From Flavobacteriales bacterium UBA952 (GTDB lineage Bacteria > Bacteroidota > Bacteroidia > Flavobacteriales_D > Crocinitomicaceae), in contig CAJJBU010000004.1 in the NCBI GenBank assembly GCA_905182495.1, positions 37,536 through 101,535 on the forward strand: a DNA stretch of 64,000 nt, in the 5' to 3' direction. Each line of letters opens with the position of its first letter. Position 1 is the stretch's first letter. Under the pieces are notes generated by a model. It was not told where the DNA came from, did not search any database, and saw nothing but the letters and a program-made list of their open reading frames with translations. The translations under genes and the position numbers were made by a program. Below are positions 35,293 through 43,906 of this stretch, one piece after another.

Positions 35293-37437
35293 ATGAAAAA
35301 TTTAAACATACTTAGAATTACTCTTCTATCTTTTATCTTTTGTTGTCTGTCATTCTTTGTTATTAAAGCACAGGATCAAGGTAAAGTATGGGCGACTATA
35401 TTAAACCCTAGTGACGTTCCATTTATTAATGCCCAAGGAAACTTGGTTTCAAATGACGTTTCGTTTAGTTCTATGATATCTGAATTGGGAATAACCAATG
35501 TGACTAAAGCTGTTCCGGCTTCAAAGAGGGGCTCCTTGATGAAGGTTTATGAGATTTCCTCTTCTTCTACGAATTCCGTAGACCTTCTCGCTCTACTTAG
35601 CAACAACGTTTCTGTATTGAGTAGAATTGAATATGCCCCAACTTATGAAACGTTGGCTACGCCGAATGATCATCGAGCGACTAATGAAGATTATGCAATT
35701 AATTTGATAAATTCAGAGGCTGCATGGGATTACTCAACTGGAGACTCATCAGTTGTTATTGCTATCTCTGATCAGAATATCGATACGAATCATATTGAAC
35801 TTGCTGGTAAGGTTGTTTATTATAACGCTAATAATTCTACGTCAACAACACATGGTACTGCTGTTTCGATTGTTGCTGCCGGACGAACGAATAACAATGC
35901 GTTTTCAAGCCACATCGGTTACAATTGTTCTATAGCATTTTATCTAATGAGTTATAACGATGTTCTTGCGGCTTCTTATGCGGGACTCAAAGTAATTAAC
36001 CTTAGCTGGACTTCGGGTTGTGAATTCAATCAATACCTTCAAGGCGTCATGGATGAAGTTTATAATAATGGAACCTTTATTGTTGCGGCTGCGGGAAATG
36101 GCTCTACTTGCGGTGGTGCTGAGAATCTTGTTTACCCTGCTGCATATGATCATGTTTTTTCGGTTACTAGTATAGGAGAATTTGATAACCATGAGAGAAT
36201 CCTTGGTGACCCATTAACGACTCACCAACATAATGAGACTGTTGACTTAAGTGCACCTGGTTATGACGTTTTAATTAGCCCTGCACAAAATTGGGAAATG
36301 GAAGGTTCAGGAACTTCCTATGCTGCACCATTTGTAACCGGAACAGTTGGACTTATGCTTGCTGCAAACCCTTGTCTTACGAATGAAAATATAGAATACA
36401 TATTGAAAAGTTCATCAGCTTTTATCGATGATATTAATCCGGATTATGCAGGTTTAATCGGAACAGGAAGATTAGATGCTGGTGCTGCTCTCGCTATGAC
36501 CATGGATTTTAATGAGATGCAATTATCTGGATTCGCTTCTTTTTCTTGTGGAGAAATTGGTATGCAGTTAGAAATGAGTGTCGATGAAGGAAACGCTCCT
36601 TATACTATTGAATGGTCAAATGGTCAAACAGACCTTAGTCTTTCAAATCTAGTGGCTGGAGAATATACACTTACAGTTACTGATGTTTTGGGCTGTGTTA
36701 TAGACACTACAATTACTATTGAAGATGTTTCGCTTCCAGTAATCGAAGGTGAAATTCAGCATGTATCTTGTAATGGAATTGCTAATGGTGCAATAGATAT
36801 TTCAATTCTAGAGGGGGTTCCTAATTACACTTTTGAATGGGATAACGGAATGACGACTGAAGATGTTTATGGCCTTTCTGCAGGAACGTATAGATTAAAT
36901 ATAACAGATGGTAATGGATGCGAGTACTGGAGTTCTTACGACGTTTTAGAACCTTTAGACATACAAGCTAGCGTCGCGGTTGTTGGTCCTTTATTATATG
37001 CTCCTTTTAACGATGTAGATCTTACGGTTCAGGGTGGAACAGCTCCATACACATATACTTGGAATACGGGTGATGTATCAGAAGATCTGTATGGCGTGCC
37101 AGCAGGCTACTATCAGGTAACTGTTATGGATATCGAGGGCTGCTCAAAAGAGATAAATACAACTATAGAAAATTTAAATGTATCAGGTGTTTCTGACTTA
37201 GATTCAAGACATGTTGATGTTTATCCAAACCCAACTACAGATTATGCAACTGTCTCGTGGGACAACAAAGCAATTAACACACTTACTATTATCAGTGCAA
37301 ATGGACAAATGGTTCAAAAAGCAGATGTTACTTCGAAGAGCACGCACACTGTGCAAGATCTGAATTCAGGAATTTACTTTATCAACCTTTCAGATAACAA
37401 CAACTTCTCAACGACACAAAAGCTAGTTGTAAGATAA
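35293..37437 (+). CDS. Secreted S8 subtilisin-like protease with SprB-type repeats and T9SS sorting tail
   Basis: This 714-residue secreted protease has a signal peptide (ending near VIKAQ), a propeptide region and a subtilase domain with the triad Asp160 (AISDQNID), His187 (TTHGTA) and Ser342 (GSGTSYAAPF). Residues about 405-640 hold three SprB-type repeats, each with a Y.I.WSNG or F.WDNG core ending in a D..GC motif. The end (about 647-714) is a type A Por secretion tail with VDVYPNPTTDY, GIYFINL and QKLVVR. T9SS should therefore export it and PorU/PorV attach it. It has its own terminator 29 bases downstream. Confidence 0.93.
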   Translation: MKNLNILRITLLSFIFCCLSFFVIKAQDQGKVWATILNPSDVPFINAQGNLVSNDVSFSSMISELGITNVTKAVPASKRGSLMKVYEISSSSTNSVDLLALLSNNVSVLSRIEYAPTYETLATPNDHRATNEDYAINLINSEAAWDYSTGDSSVVIAISDQNIDTNHIELAGKVVYYNANNSTSTTHGTAVSIVAAGRTNNNAFSSHIGYNCSIAFYLMSYNDVLAASYAGLKVINLSWTSGCEFNQYLQGVMDEVYNNGTFIVAAAGNGSTCGGAENLVYPAAYDHVFSVTSIGEFDNHERILGDPLTTHQHNETVDLSAPGYDVLISPAQNWEMEGSGTSYAAPFVTGTVGLMLAANPCLTNENIEYILKSSSAFIDDINPDYAGLIGTGRLDAGAALAMTMDFNEMQLSGFASFSCGEIGMQLEMSVDEGNAPYTIEWSNGQTDLSLSNLVAGEYTLTVTDVLGCVIDTTITIEDVSLPVIEGEIQHVSCNGIANGAIDISILEGVPNYTFEWDNGMTTEDVYGLSAGTYRLNITDGNGCEYWSSYDVLEPLDIQASVAVVGPLLYAPFNDVDLTVQGGTAPYTYTWNTGDVSEDLYGVPAGYYQVTVMDIEGCSKEINTTIENLNVSGVSDLDSRHVDVYPNPTTDYATVSWDNKAINTLTIISANGQMVQKADVTSKSTHTVQDLNSGIYFINLSDNNNFSTTQKLVVR

Positions 37438-37931
37438 TCCCTTTAATGTTTAAGTTTCAAAATGTAAAGCCCTCGGATGAGGGCTTTTCTTAGTTTAAGA
37501 CACTTACGATTCCAGTAGTGCTTTGAGTTGTCGCTGTATAGACTGATGTAGTAGTAGCTAGAAACAAGAGGGCGTGGAGAGTGCTGATAACTCACATTAC
37601 CCTCGTTCTTTTCACTAATGAAACTGAAAGACTCGTAATCGCGGGCAAAGATCTCTTTTTTTTATTACCAACGAAAAGAGAAACACTATAGCTTTGTCAT
37701 ATTTAATTTTACTGTCTTTTTATAGATCACTTTTATCTTGTTTCCGCAGAGAATTTGACTGAGAGATAAGTCTTTTGTTAATTCGTATGCCCTAAGTGTT
37801 TTTTTGTATAGGTGAATGTAACAACACCTATAACAGCCTATGTAGGCTATTCTAATTTAAAATTTAAAATCCTTTAGTGACCGTTAAATAATTATTAATG
37901 CAGCACCTTTGATTCACAAACAAACACAACA
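37438..37931. other. 494-base intergenic region with no recognised gene
   Basis: The first 50 bases hold the terminator of the protease gene. The remainder has no ORF of note and no tRNA or rRNA signature. A nested hairpin-like stretch (37567-37615: GAGGG and CCCTC enclosing GAGT and ACTC) is followed by TTCTTTT, and a run of eight T occurs near 37663-37671. A short hairpin (AGCCT-ATGT-AGGCT) lies near 37838-37851. A small structured RNA is possible but unproven. Confidence 0.5.
37466..37488 (+). terminator. Intrinsic terminator of the S8 protease gene
   Basis: AAAGCCCTC pairs perfectly with GAGGGCTTT around a GGAT loop and is followed by TTCTTAG. It lies 29 bases after the protease stop. 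Confidence 0.85.
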
Positions 37932-38138
37932 ATGAAACGCTTACAAAACAAATTAAATCATGAGGTCATGAAGTTATTTATCACTAATAAAGTTGCTTTT
38001 CAAACAGCATCACTGAATGGAAAAGAGCAAATTGTAGTAGAAACAAAAAACAAGTTAGAATCAGTTGTTCTTTTTATTACTATTTTCTCATCATTCTTTT
38101 TGATGATGATGGCGATTAGGACCTTGATTGTTCTTTAG
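37932..38138 (+). CDS. Small membrane protein, 68 residues, unrecognised
   Basis: I do not recognise a family. The first 43 residues are hydrophilic and basic (MKRLQNKLNHEVMKL, then KNKLES). The last 25 form a single very hydrophobic helix (VVLFITIFSSFFLMMMAI), so it would be a tail-anchored inner-membrane protein. The ATG follows CACAACA with no Shine-Dalgarno, normal in this phylum. Its 3' end overlaps rnz on the other strand by 23 bases. It is the only plausible gene after the long intergenic region; it could also be a chance ORF, but its layout argues for a real one. Confidence 0.55.
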   Translation: MKRLQNKLNHEVMKLFITNKVAFQTASLNGKEQIVVETKNKLESVVLFITIFSSFFLMMMAIRTLIVL

Positions 38139-39048
38139 CCAAATCAATACACAGGCCATCTTCAGCTACTTGGCTATTCGTAAATAGATTCTGAAGTTCT
38201 TCGGTATGCGCATCATTTGTCTTATATCTTGAAGATAAATGCCCTACAACAAGTTTCTTTACATTTGCTTTTGAGGCAATAAGGGCTGCGTCCTTAGTAG
38301 ATGAATGAAAAGTGCTATTGGCTCTTTTTTGATCTTTGATTAGAAATGTAGCCTCGTGATACAAAACCGTTACCTCTTTAATGAATTCGACAACTTTTAA
38401 ATTTTTTTTTGTATCAGAGCAATAGGCATAACTAAGCACATCTGTCGGAGGCAATGTGACGTCCTTAAAGCTAATTTCTTCTCCATTTTCCAGTATTATA
38501 TCTTTTCCGTTTTGTAATGCTTTAAAATGTTCAATCTTTAAGTTTTTCTCTTTGATTTTCTTTGGGTTTATTTTTAAAGCTTTCTTTTTTTCTTTGATAA
38601 TAAAGCCACATGTGGGTATTTTGTGTTTTAAAGGAAAACTATGGACCTCAAGGACAGGGTCCTCGTATATTTTGATTTTATCCGTCGTGTTTAAAGCAAT
38701 GAAATTCAGGTTAAAAGCGAGCCTGGCCCCTCCAAAGCGAAGCATGGGCATAATGAAGTCTTGCAATTCTTTCGGCCCATGGATGAAAAGTTCTTTTTCC
38801 CGTCCGAGTAGATTCATCGTGCTCAAGAGACCGACCAATCCAAAATAGTGATCCCCATGCAGATGAGAAATAAAAATATGGCTAATTTTCTGAAAATTAA
38901 TTTTATACTTTCTGAGCTGAAGCTGGGTGCCTTCTGCACAATCAATTAGAAAATGTCGATTATTGCAATTTACATATTGCGCGGTGGGCATTCTGTTTTT
39001 TGTGGGTAAAGCAGCACCACTACCAAGAATGGTAACAGAGAAATTCAC
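38116..39048 (-). CDS. rnz: Ribonuclease Z
   Basis: RNase Z is a metallo-beta-lactamase-fold endonuclease that trims tRNA 3' ends. The zinc motif is HLHGDH (His62, His64, Asp66, His67), followed by YFGLVGLLSTM, which is typical of tRNase Z. Further ligand regions are SYAYCSDT and a late VVGHLSSRY. The 310 residues fit the short bacterial form. Its start overlaps the stop of the STAS gene by one base, which suggests co-transcription. Its 3' end overlaps the small membrane protein gene. Confidence 0.95.
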   Translation of the reverse strand: MNFSVTILGSGAALPTKNRMPTAQYVNCNNRHFLIDCAEGTQLQLRKYKINFQKISHIFISHLHGDHYFGLVGLLSTMNLLGREKELFIHGPKELQDFIMPMLRFGGARLAFNLNFIALNTTDKIKIYEDPVLEVHSFPLKHKIPTCGFIIKEKKKALKINPKKIKEKNLKIEHFKALQNGKDIILENGEEISFKDVTLPPTDVLSYAYCSDTKKNLKVVEFIKEVTVLYHEATFLIKDQKRANSTFHSSTKDAALIASKANVKKLVVGHLSSRYKTNDAHTEELQNLFTNSQVAEDGLCIDLAKEQSRS

Positions 39049-39398
39049 TATTTTAATTTAACAAGTGCGCTATCTACATTTTCACACAAATTAAGAACCT
39101 GATCTAGTTGCGCAATTTGAATGAGTTTGAAGACATTGGGCTGTAAACCCGCAAGGCAAAAAGTTCCGCTATTATCTTTACAGAGTCTATTCGCTATAAG
39201 AATAGCACTCAGGCCTGAAGAATCGCAGTACTTGGTTTGGCTCATGTCCAGTATAATTAGATTTTTTGAACTCTTGTTGAGATGTAAAAACATGCTTTTT
39301 AACTCTGGAGCATTGCTTGAGTCTAATTTATCTACCTGTGAGTAAACTACGGCGATATTTCCTTTGTGTTCCGATGAAAAGTTTTTCATTATCATCAA
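39048..39398 (-). CDS. STAS-domain protein (anti-sigma factor antagonist type)
   Basis: The 116-residue protein is a single STAS domain. The conserved loop LDMSQTKYCDSSGLSAIL contains the serine that anti-sigma factor kinases phosphorylate in SpoIIAA/RsbV-like proteins. No partner kinase or phosphatase is nearby, so its target is unknown. Three in-frame ATGs occur within the first four codons (MMIMKN). It lies between pyrB and rnz on the same strand, with 11 bases to pyrB and a one-base overlap with rnz. Confidence 0.9.
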   Translation of the reverse strand: MMIMKNFSSEHKGNIAVVYSQVDKLDSSNAPELKSMFLHLNKSSKNLIILDMSQTKYCDSSGLSAILIANRLCKDNSGTFCLAGLQPNVFKLIQIAQLDQVLNLCENVDSALVKLK

Positions 39399-39409
39399 AA
39401 ATATAAAAA

Positions 39410-40342
39410 TTAGCGTTCAATTTGAGCCGCAAGCAAATAAATTACTGCCATTCGGATTGCGACACCATTTTCGACTTGCTGTAATATGATGCTTTGTGAG
39501 CTGTCAGCCACATCGGAAGTGATTTCAACACCGCGGTTGATAGGCCCTGGGTGCATGACAATTATTTTTTTTGTTAAAGAGTCTAAAAGCTCTTTATTTA
39601 ATCCGAACAACATGGCATATTCTCTGAGAGAAGGGAAGAATTTTTCATCTTGGCGCTCGATCTGTATTCGAAGCATATTCGCCACATCGCACCATTCTAA
39701 TGCTTCTTTTAGGTTTGTTGAAACCTTGACACCAAGAGTTTCCATGTCTTTTGGAATCAGATTGAGTGGGCCGCAAACCATTACTTCAGCGCCAAGCTTT
39801 TGAAGGCAGTAGATGTTTGATAGTGCAACTCTAGAGTGAAGAATATCGCCTACAATAACTACTTTTTTACCTTTTACGCTACCGAGTCTTTCTCTTATGG
39901 AATAGGCATCGAGTAAGGCTTGTGTGGGATGTTCGTGTGTTCCATCTCCGGCATTTATCACTTTGGCTCCAATTTTTTTGGATAAAAATGCCGCTGCTCC
40001 TGGATTAGGATGCCGCATGACCACAAGGTCCACTTTCATTGATAATATGTTATTTACCGTATCAACAAGTGTCTCTCCTTTCTTTACTGAGCTTCCGGAT
40101 GCACTGAAGTTTACAATATCAGCTGAAAGTCTTTTTTCCGCCAGCTCAAATGACAACTTGGTTCTAGTCGAATTTTCAAAAAACAAGTTGGCAATGGTTA
40201 TGTCCCTCAGTGATGGTACTTTTTTTATGGGGCGATTGATTACTTCCTTAAAACTATCGGCTGTTTTGAAAATTAAATGGATATCCTCTGGGGATAGGTC
40301 TTTAATTCCAATGAGATGCGCAACACTTAAATTATTCATCAT
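39410..40342 (-). CDS. pyrB: Aspartate carbamoyltransferase catalytic subunit
   Basis: PyrB condenses carbamoyl phosphate and aspartate, the committed step of pyrimidine synthesis. The 310 residues include the carbamoyl-phosphate site FFENSTRTKLSFELAEKRL, a second site SSVKKGETLVDT, GDGTHEHPTQALLDAY and the late MHPGPINRGVEI loop. No regulatory pyrI gene follows, which fits the PyrR-controlled class. It overlaps pyrR by 11 bases, so the two are translated from one mRNA. Confidence 0.97.
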   Translation of the reverse strand: MMNNLSVAHLIGIKDLSPEDIHLIFKTADSFKEVINRPIKKVPSLRDITIANLFFENSTRTKLSFELAEKRLSADIVNFSASGSSVKKGETLVDTVNNILSMKVDLVVMRHPNPGAAAFLSKKIGAKVINAGDGTHEHPTQALLDAYSIRERLGSVKGKKVVIVGDILHSRVALSNIYCLQKLGAEVMVCGPLNLIPKDMETLGVKVSTNLKEALEWCDVANMLRIQIERQDEKFFPSLREYAMLFGLNKELLDSLTKKIIVMHPGPINRGVEITSDVADSSQSIILQQVENGVAIRMAVIYLLAAQIER

Positions 40343-40880
40343 TTTCTTTACTGTACAATACTATTTTATCTTGTCCTTCAATTTCAGCCCATTCCACGGT
40401 CACACGCTCTGAAAGCAATGTATCTACTGCTTTTCCTACATAGTTGGCTTCAATGGGTAGATCTCTTCTGAATCGGCGATCAATCAAAACTAAAAGCTCA
40501 ACACTTTTAGGCCTACCAAATGATAATAGCGCATCGAGGCCAGACCTAATGGTCCGTCCTGTAAATAACACATCATCCACAAGAATAATGTTCTTGTTCT
40601 CAATGCTAAAATCTATATTGGTAATGCTGGGGATAAGTGGAATTTCTCTTCTTCGGAAATCATCTCTATAAAAAGTAATGTCAAGACTCCCGCAAGTTAT
40701 TTCTTTACTAAGTATGTTACCAAGTTGGAATTTAAGACGTTGAACAACATGGATTCCTCTAGGCTGGAGTCCTATAATTACAGTTTCACTAAAGTCGTTA
40801 TGGGTTTCAATGAGCTCATGGCAAAGTCTTTTTAGAGTCAGTTCAAGGTGCTTCTCATTAAGGATGACCTGCTTTTCCAT
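40332..40880 (-). CDS. pyrR: PyrR bifunctional pyrimidine regulator / uracil phosphoribosyltransferase
   Basis: PyrR proteins bind pyr mRNA and also make UMP from uracil and PRPP. The PRPP loop is IILVDDVLFTGRTIRSGLD; GLQPRGIHVVQRL is the other conserved active-site stretch. It has 182 residues, normal for the family. It precedes and overlaps pyrB. I saw no clear PyrR-binding hairpin in the short gap to folC, so RNA-binding regulation is an assumption from the family. Confidence 0.95.
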   Translation of the reverse strand: MEKQVILNEKHLELTLKRLCHELIETHNDFSETVIIGLQPRGIHVVQRLKFQLGNILSKEITCGSLDITFYRDDFRRREIPLIPSITNIDFSIENKNIILVDDVLFTGRTIRSGLDALLSFGRPKSVELLVLIDRRFRRDLPIEANYVGKAVDTLLSERVTVEWAEIEGQDKIVLYSKENDE

Positions 40881-40926
40881 CGCAGCAAAGATAAAGGTAT
40901 TTTGGGATTTACAAACGAATCAATGG

Positions 40927-42144
40927 TCAAATGGAAGGATTATAATCGGAAATCAAAAAGAAGCTCCCCGTAATCAGAACGGTGTCATCGTTTTTAAGTA
41001 GGGGACTTAGGTTGTGAAAGGCATCTTGCAATGTTCGATTAATTGTTATTTCTTTTTTGAATTGATTATTGATGTTTTGCCAATCCTCTACTGATTTTGA
41101 TCGCGTATTAGAAAATACACAAAAAGAGATTTTGGTACTGAAGAGTTGTTCGAATGTGTGACGGTCGTAGATTTTACCTTTTGCACTTCCTAGAATGACA
41201 TAGAGACTTCCTTTTGTTTTCTTTTTTGCAAACTCAATAGAGGCTTGAATACCCTCATTATTATGTGAGACATCAAGGTAAACTTTCGGTTCATCTTGAA
41301 TGCATTCCATTCTTTTCCCGTATCCCGTATTTTGCTCAAGATGATTTAATGCTTTGAAAATAAGATCGTTTCTTATTTCTTTTTTGTTAATGAAGCGGAG
41401 TATTTGAATGGCAAGATTGAAGTTTTCTTTTTGATAATTAGGCAATTCGTCAAAAGTATAACTCGGCTCGTTTATAAAAACAGGACTCTTTTTGCTGTCG
41501 GCTTTTTCTTTGAAAATCGAGTAGCTGTGTGCTTCTTTTTTCCCAAGAAATAATGGGGTGTCATTCTTTATGATCCCCGCTTTTTCCTCCGCTATGGCCT
41601 CAAGAGTCTCTCCAAGAAACTCCGTGTGGTCCATACTAATGTTGGTGATCGCTGTTGCAATTGGATGAAGAACATTTGTGGCATCTAGGCGCCCGCCCAT
41701 GCCTGTTTCAAAGACACATATGTCACATTCTTGAGCTAAGAAGTGTTTGACAGCAAGAACAAAAGTAATTTCAAAAAAGGAAGGCTTAAACGCTAATTTT
41801 AAAGTTTGAATTTCTTTGATAAAAGAAAGGACCTCGTCTTTTGAAATCATGTTTCCGTTTACTCGAATTCTCTCTCTGAAGTCATAGATGTGAGGTGATG
41901 TAAAGAGTCCAGCTTTTTTGCCAGACTCTGTCATTAATGAGGCTAAAAAACTACAAGTACTGCCTTTTCCGTTCGTTCCTGCAATATGAATTGCCTTAAG
42001 TTTAGTAATGTCGAGATGAAATGCCTTAAGAAGTGAAAGAGTGTGAGATAAGCCTGGCTTATATGCCATTCCTCCTTGTTTTTGAAAGGCAGGGAATTGA
42101 TTAAATAACCAATCTATTTTTGAATTGTAATTATCCTGCGTCAA
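40927..42144 (-). CDS. folC: Folylpolyglutamate synthase / dihydrofolate synthase
   Basis: FolC adds glutamates to folates and, in many bacteria, also makes dihydrofolate from dihydropteroate. The ATP loop is HIAGTNGKGSTCSF; VFETGMGGRLDATNV and ITNISMDHTEFLG are the Mur-ligase-type motifs. An ATG at 42180 would overlap tonB by 50 bases. A TTG at 42144 gives 405 residues starting TQDNYNSKIDWLFNQFPAFQKQG, which fits the family's usual start and reduces the overlap to 14 bases, so I prefer it. The order exbB-exbD-tonB-folC is common in Flavobacteriia. Confidence 0.94.
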   Translation of the reverse strand: MTQDNYNSKIDWLFNQFPAFQKQGGMAYKPGLSHTLSLLKAFHLDITKLKAIHIAGTNGKGSTCSFLASLMTESGKKAGLFTSPHIYDFRERIRVNGNMISKDEVLSFIKEIQTLKLAFKPSFFEITFVLAVKHFLAQECDICVFETGMGGRLDATNVLHPIATAITNISMDHTEFLGETLEAIAEEKAGIIKNDTPLFLGKKEAHSYSIFKEKADSKKSPVFINEPSYTFDELPNYQKENFNLAIQILRFINKKEIRNDLIFKALNHLEQNTGYGKRMECIQDEPKVYLDVSHNNEGIQASIEFAKKKTKGSLYVILGSAKGKIYDRHTFEQLFSTKISFCVFSNTRSKSVEDWQNINNQFKKEITINRTLQDAFHNLSPLLKNDDTVLITGSFFLISDYNPSI

Positions 42145-42781
42145 TTTGAACAGTGTAGAATGCGGTTCTGATTGGCGCACCAGCTTGAGCCTTAAACTGT
42201 ACGTTTTTCTTTACATGGTCAACGACCAGTTTAATTACGTTTTGGTCAGGGTGGGTAGTACCGCTAGTGGATTTAGCTGAAATGACTACACCTTTATCGT
42301 TTACAGTAAGTAAGACTGTTACTTGTCCACTGTAATCTGTGTTCGGTTGGTTAGGGACGGGTGAATTCATGCGCGTTAATTCGCCATAGCCACCGCCGCC
42401 ATTTCCGCCGTTATCGCCACCACCATCTCCATCTCCATTACTTCCACCTCCAAACTCCTGTCCACCACCGCTACCTCCAAAAGGATTAGAAACTGCTTCA
42501 TCAGGATTGTTGTCGGTCAATTCATCGTTGGAATTGTTACTCGGATTTTTACTTTGAGATGGTTTTTTAGCACTTGATGGCTTTTTACTTTGCGCTTTGT
42601 GCGATTCGGCAACAAAATTTTTGATTTCTTGTGGAAGTGGGGGGGCAACACTCACTAATGATTTCACCTCATGAGGAATACGAAATTGAATAAAAGACAA
42701 GCAAATCAATACAATAAGCATAAAGCTCAGCGTAAAGATTAATGACTTCTTTTTGTTTTCCTCTTTTTTTTCCTTCTTCAA
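42131..42781 (-). CDS. TonB-type energy transducer
   Basis: The 216-residue protein has a charged lysine/glutamate start, one membrane helix (about residues 13-31), a Pro/Ser/Lys and then Gly-rich periplasmic linker (about 60-135), and a C-terminal TonB-like domain with YSGQVTVLLTVNDKGVV and a final FYTVQIDAG. It would carry proton-motive energy from the ExbB/ExbD motor to outer-membrane receptors. It follows exbD by 6 bases and overlaps folC. Confidence 0.9.
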   Translation of the reverse strand: MKKEKKEENKKKSLIFTLSFMLIVLICLSFIQFRIPHEVKSLVSVAPPLPQEIKNFVAESHKAQSKKPSSAKKPSQSKNPSNNSNDELTDNNPDEAVSNPFGGSGGGQEFGGGSNGDGDGGGDNGGNGGGGYGELTRMNSPVPNQPNTDYSGQVTVLLTVNDKGVVISAKSTSGTTHPDQNVIKLVVDHVKKNVQFKAQAGAPIRTAFYTVQIDAG

Positions 42782-42787
42782 TTTTGT

Positions 42788-43198
42788 TTATTTATCGTAG
42801 GCAAGGACTGGATCCCAACCGTTATATTGAGATAAGCCAAGAACCTTGAATACGGCTTCATAGTTTGCTTCCTTGTGCCCGGCTATTCTTACTTTTGTTT
42901 TGCCTGATTCTTCAACAGCAGAGGTAATTAAGCCCTCCATGTCCGCATAACTTACCTCATCACTTTCTTTATCTCCTATTTTTACGATGTACGCGTTGTT
43001 CTTTAAAACAAGGACTGTCGGTTCTACAGGAGTTTGATCAGTCGGTAAATTTTGTTCGGCTTTCGGTAAATCCAAGGGGGTTTGGTTATTCGCCATCAAG
43101 CTCATGATGATGAAGAAAATCAAAAGCAAGAATACAAGATCAGTCATACTGGCCATGCCTCCCTCTATCTTTATTTTATTTCTTTGTTTAAGACTCAT
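42788..43198 (-). CDS. exbD: ExbD/TolR-family biopolymer transporter
   Basis: The 136-residue protein has a short cytoplasmic start, one helix (about 17-37) and a periplasmic domain, as in ExbD. The proton-path Asp is in MTDLVFLLLIFFIIMSLM. It forms a motor with the ExbB-like protein encoded 11 bases upstream and works with the adjacent TonB. Only one exbD copy is present here, whereas some Bacteroidota loci have two. Confidence 0.93.
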   Translation of the reverse strand: MSLKQRNKIKIEGGMASMTDLVFLLLIFFIIMSLMANNQTPLDLPKAEQNLPTDQTPVEPTVLVLKNNAYIVKIGDKESDEVSYADMEGLITSAVEESGKTKVRIAGHKEANYEAVFKVLGLSQYNGWDPVLAYDK

Positions 43199-43209
43199 GA
43201 TCTAATGGA

Positions 43210-43878
43210 TTAATTTTCACCTTTCTTATCGTAGTGCTTCATTAAGTTGAATGAAATGTTTTCCATTTCAAGAGCTATTTTCTCTAGTTTCATAACCAAA
43301 TGATTGTAGCCAACATAAGCAACGATACCTACAACAAGACCTGAAACGGTTGTGGTCATGGCCGTTAAGATTCCTCCTGAAATGGTTTTTATTTCTAAAG
43401 TACCAGCTCCTTCTAAGCCGATGAATACAGAAACCATACCAAGAGTAGTACCTAAAAACCCAATCATTGGAGCTACGCCCGAACACGTTGCAAGAACACC
43501 AAGTGTCTCCCCTAACCTAGATAGCTCAAAGTCACCTTGGTTTTTTAATTGTGATTCGGCGGTAGATTTCGTGTTTCCATCCTTTTTAGTCGAAATGTAT
43601 TTGGATATAAGTTTCTTGAATGGATTTAGAGAATTGTCATATTTGCTGAGCATCATTGAATCATATTCTTCCTCTATTTTTCTATTGATGTTGCTGTAAC
43701 TCTTGAGTATACTGTTATAATCGAAATATTTTTTCACGAAAATAAACACGACATATCCTAAGATAAGGAGAAGGGTTACGTTAATGGTTAATCCAACAAG
43801 TTCGTCTGTATTGACGAAAACTTCCCAAAATGTTTTTGTCGTTTCTTTTGGTGTAGCGGTTAAAAAAAATGTAATCAT
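43210..43878 (-). CDS. exbB: MotA/TolQ/ExbB proton channel family protein
   Basis: This is the multi-helix partner of ExbD. The 222 residues have one helix near residue 30-50 and two long helices later (LGVLATCSGVAPMIGFLGTTLGMV and ILTAMTTTVSGLVVGIVAYVGYN), the signature pair of the family. It starts the exbB-exbD-tonB-folC series. The upstream nhaD stop is 28 bases away. Confidence 0.93.
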   Translation of the reverse strand: MITFFLTATPKETTKTFWEVFVNTDELVGLTINVTLLLILGYVVFIFVKKYFDYNSILKSYSNINRKIEEEYDSMMLSKYDNSLNPFKKLISKYISTKKDGNTKSTAESQLKNQGDFELSRLGETLGVLATCSGVAPMIGFLGTTLGMVSVFIGLEGAGTLEIKTISGGILTAMTTTVSGLVVGIVAYVGYNHLVMKLEKIALEMENISFNLMKHYDKKGEN

Positions 43879-43906
43879 AATGTCTAAACGAATTAGTGTT
43901 AGTAAG

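Noticed and set aside
43268..43486. Minus-strand ORF of 72 residues inside exbB
   Set aside because: Shadow frame of a well-supported gene; no recognisable domain.
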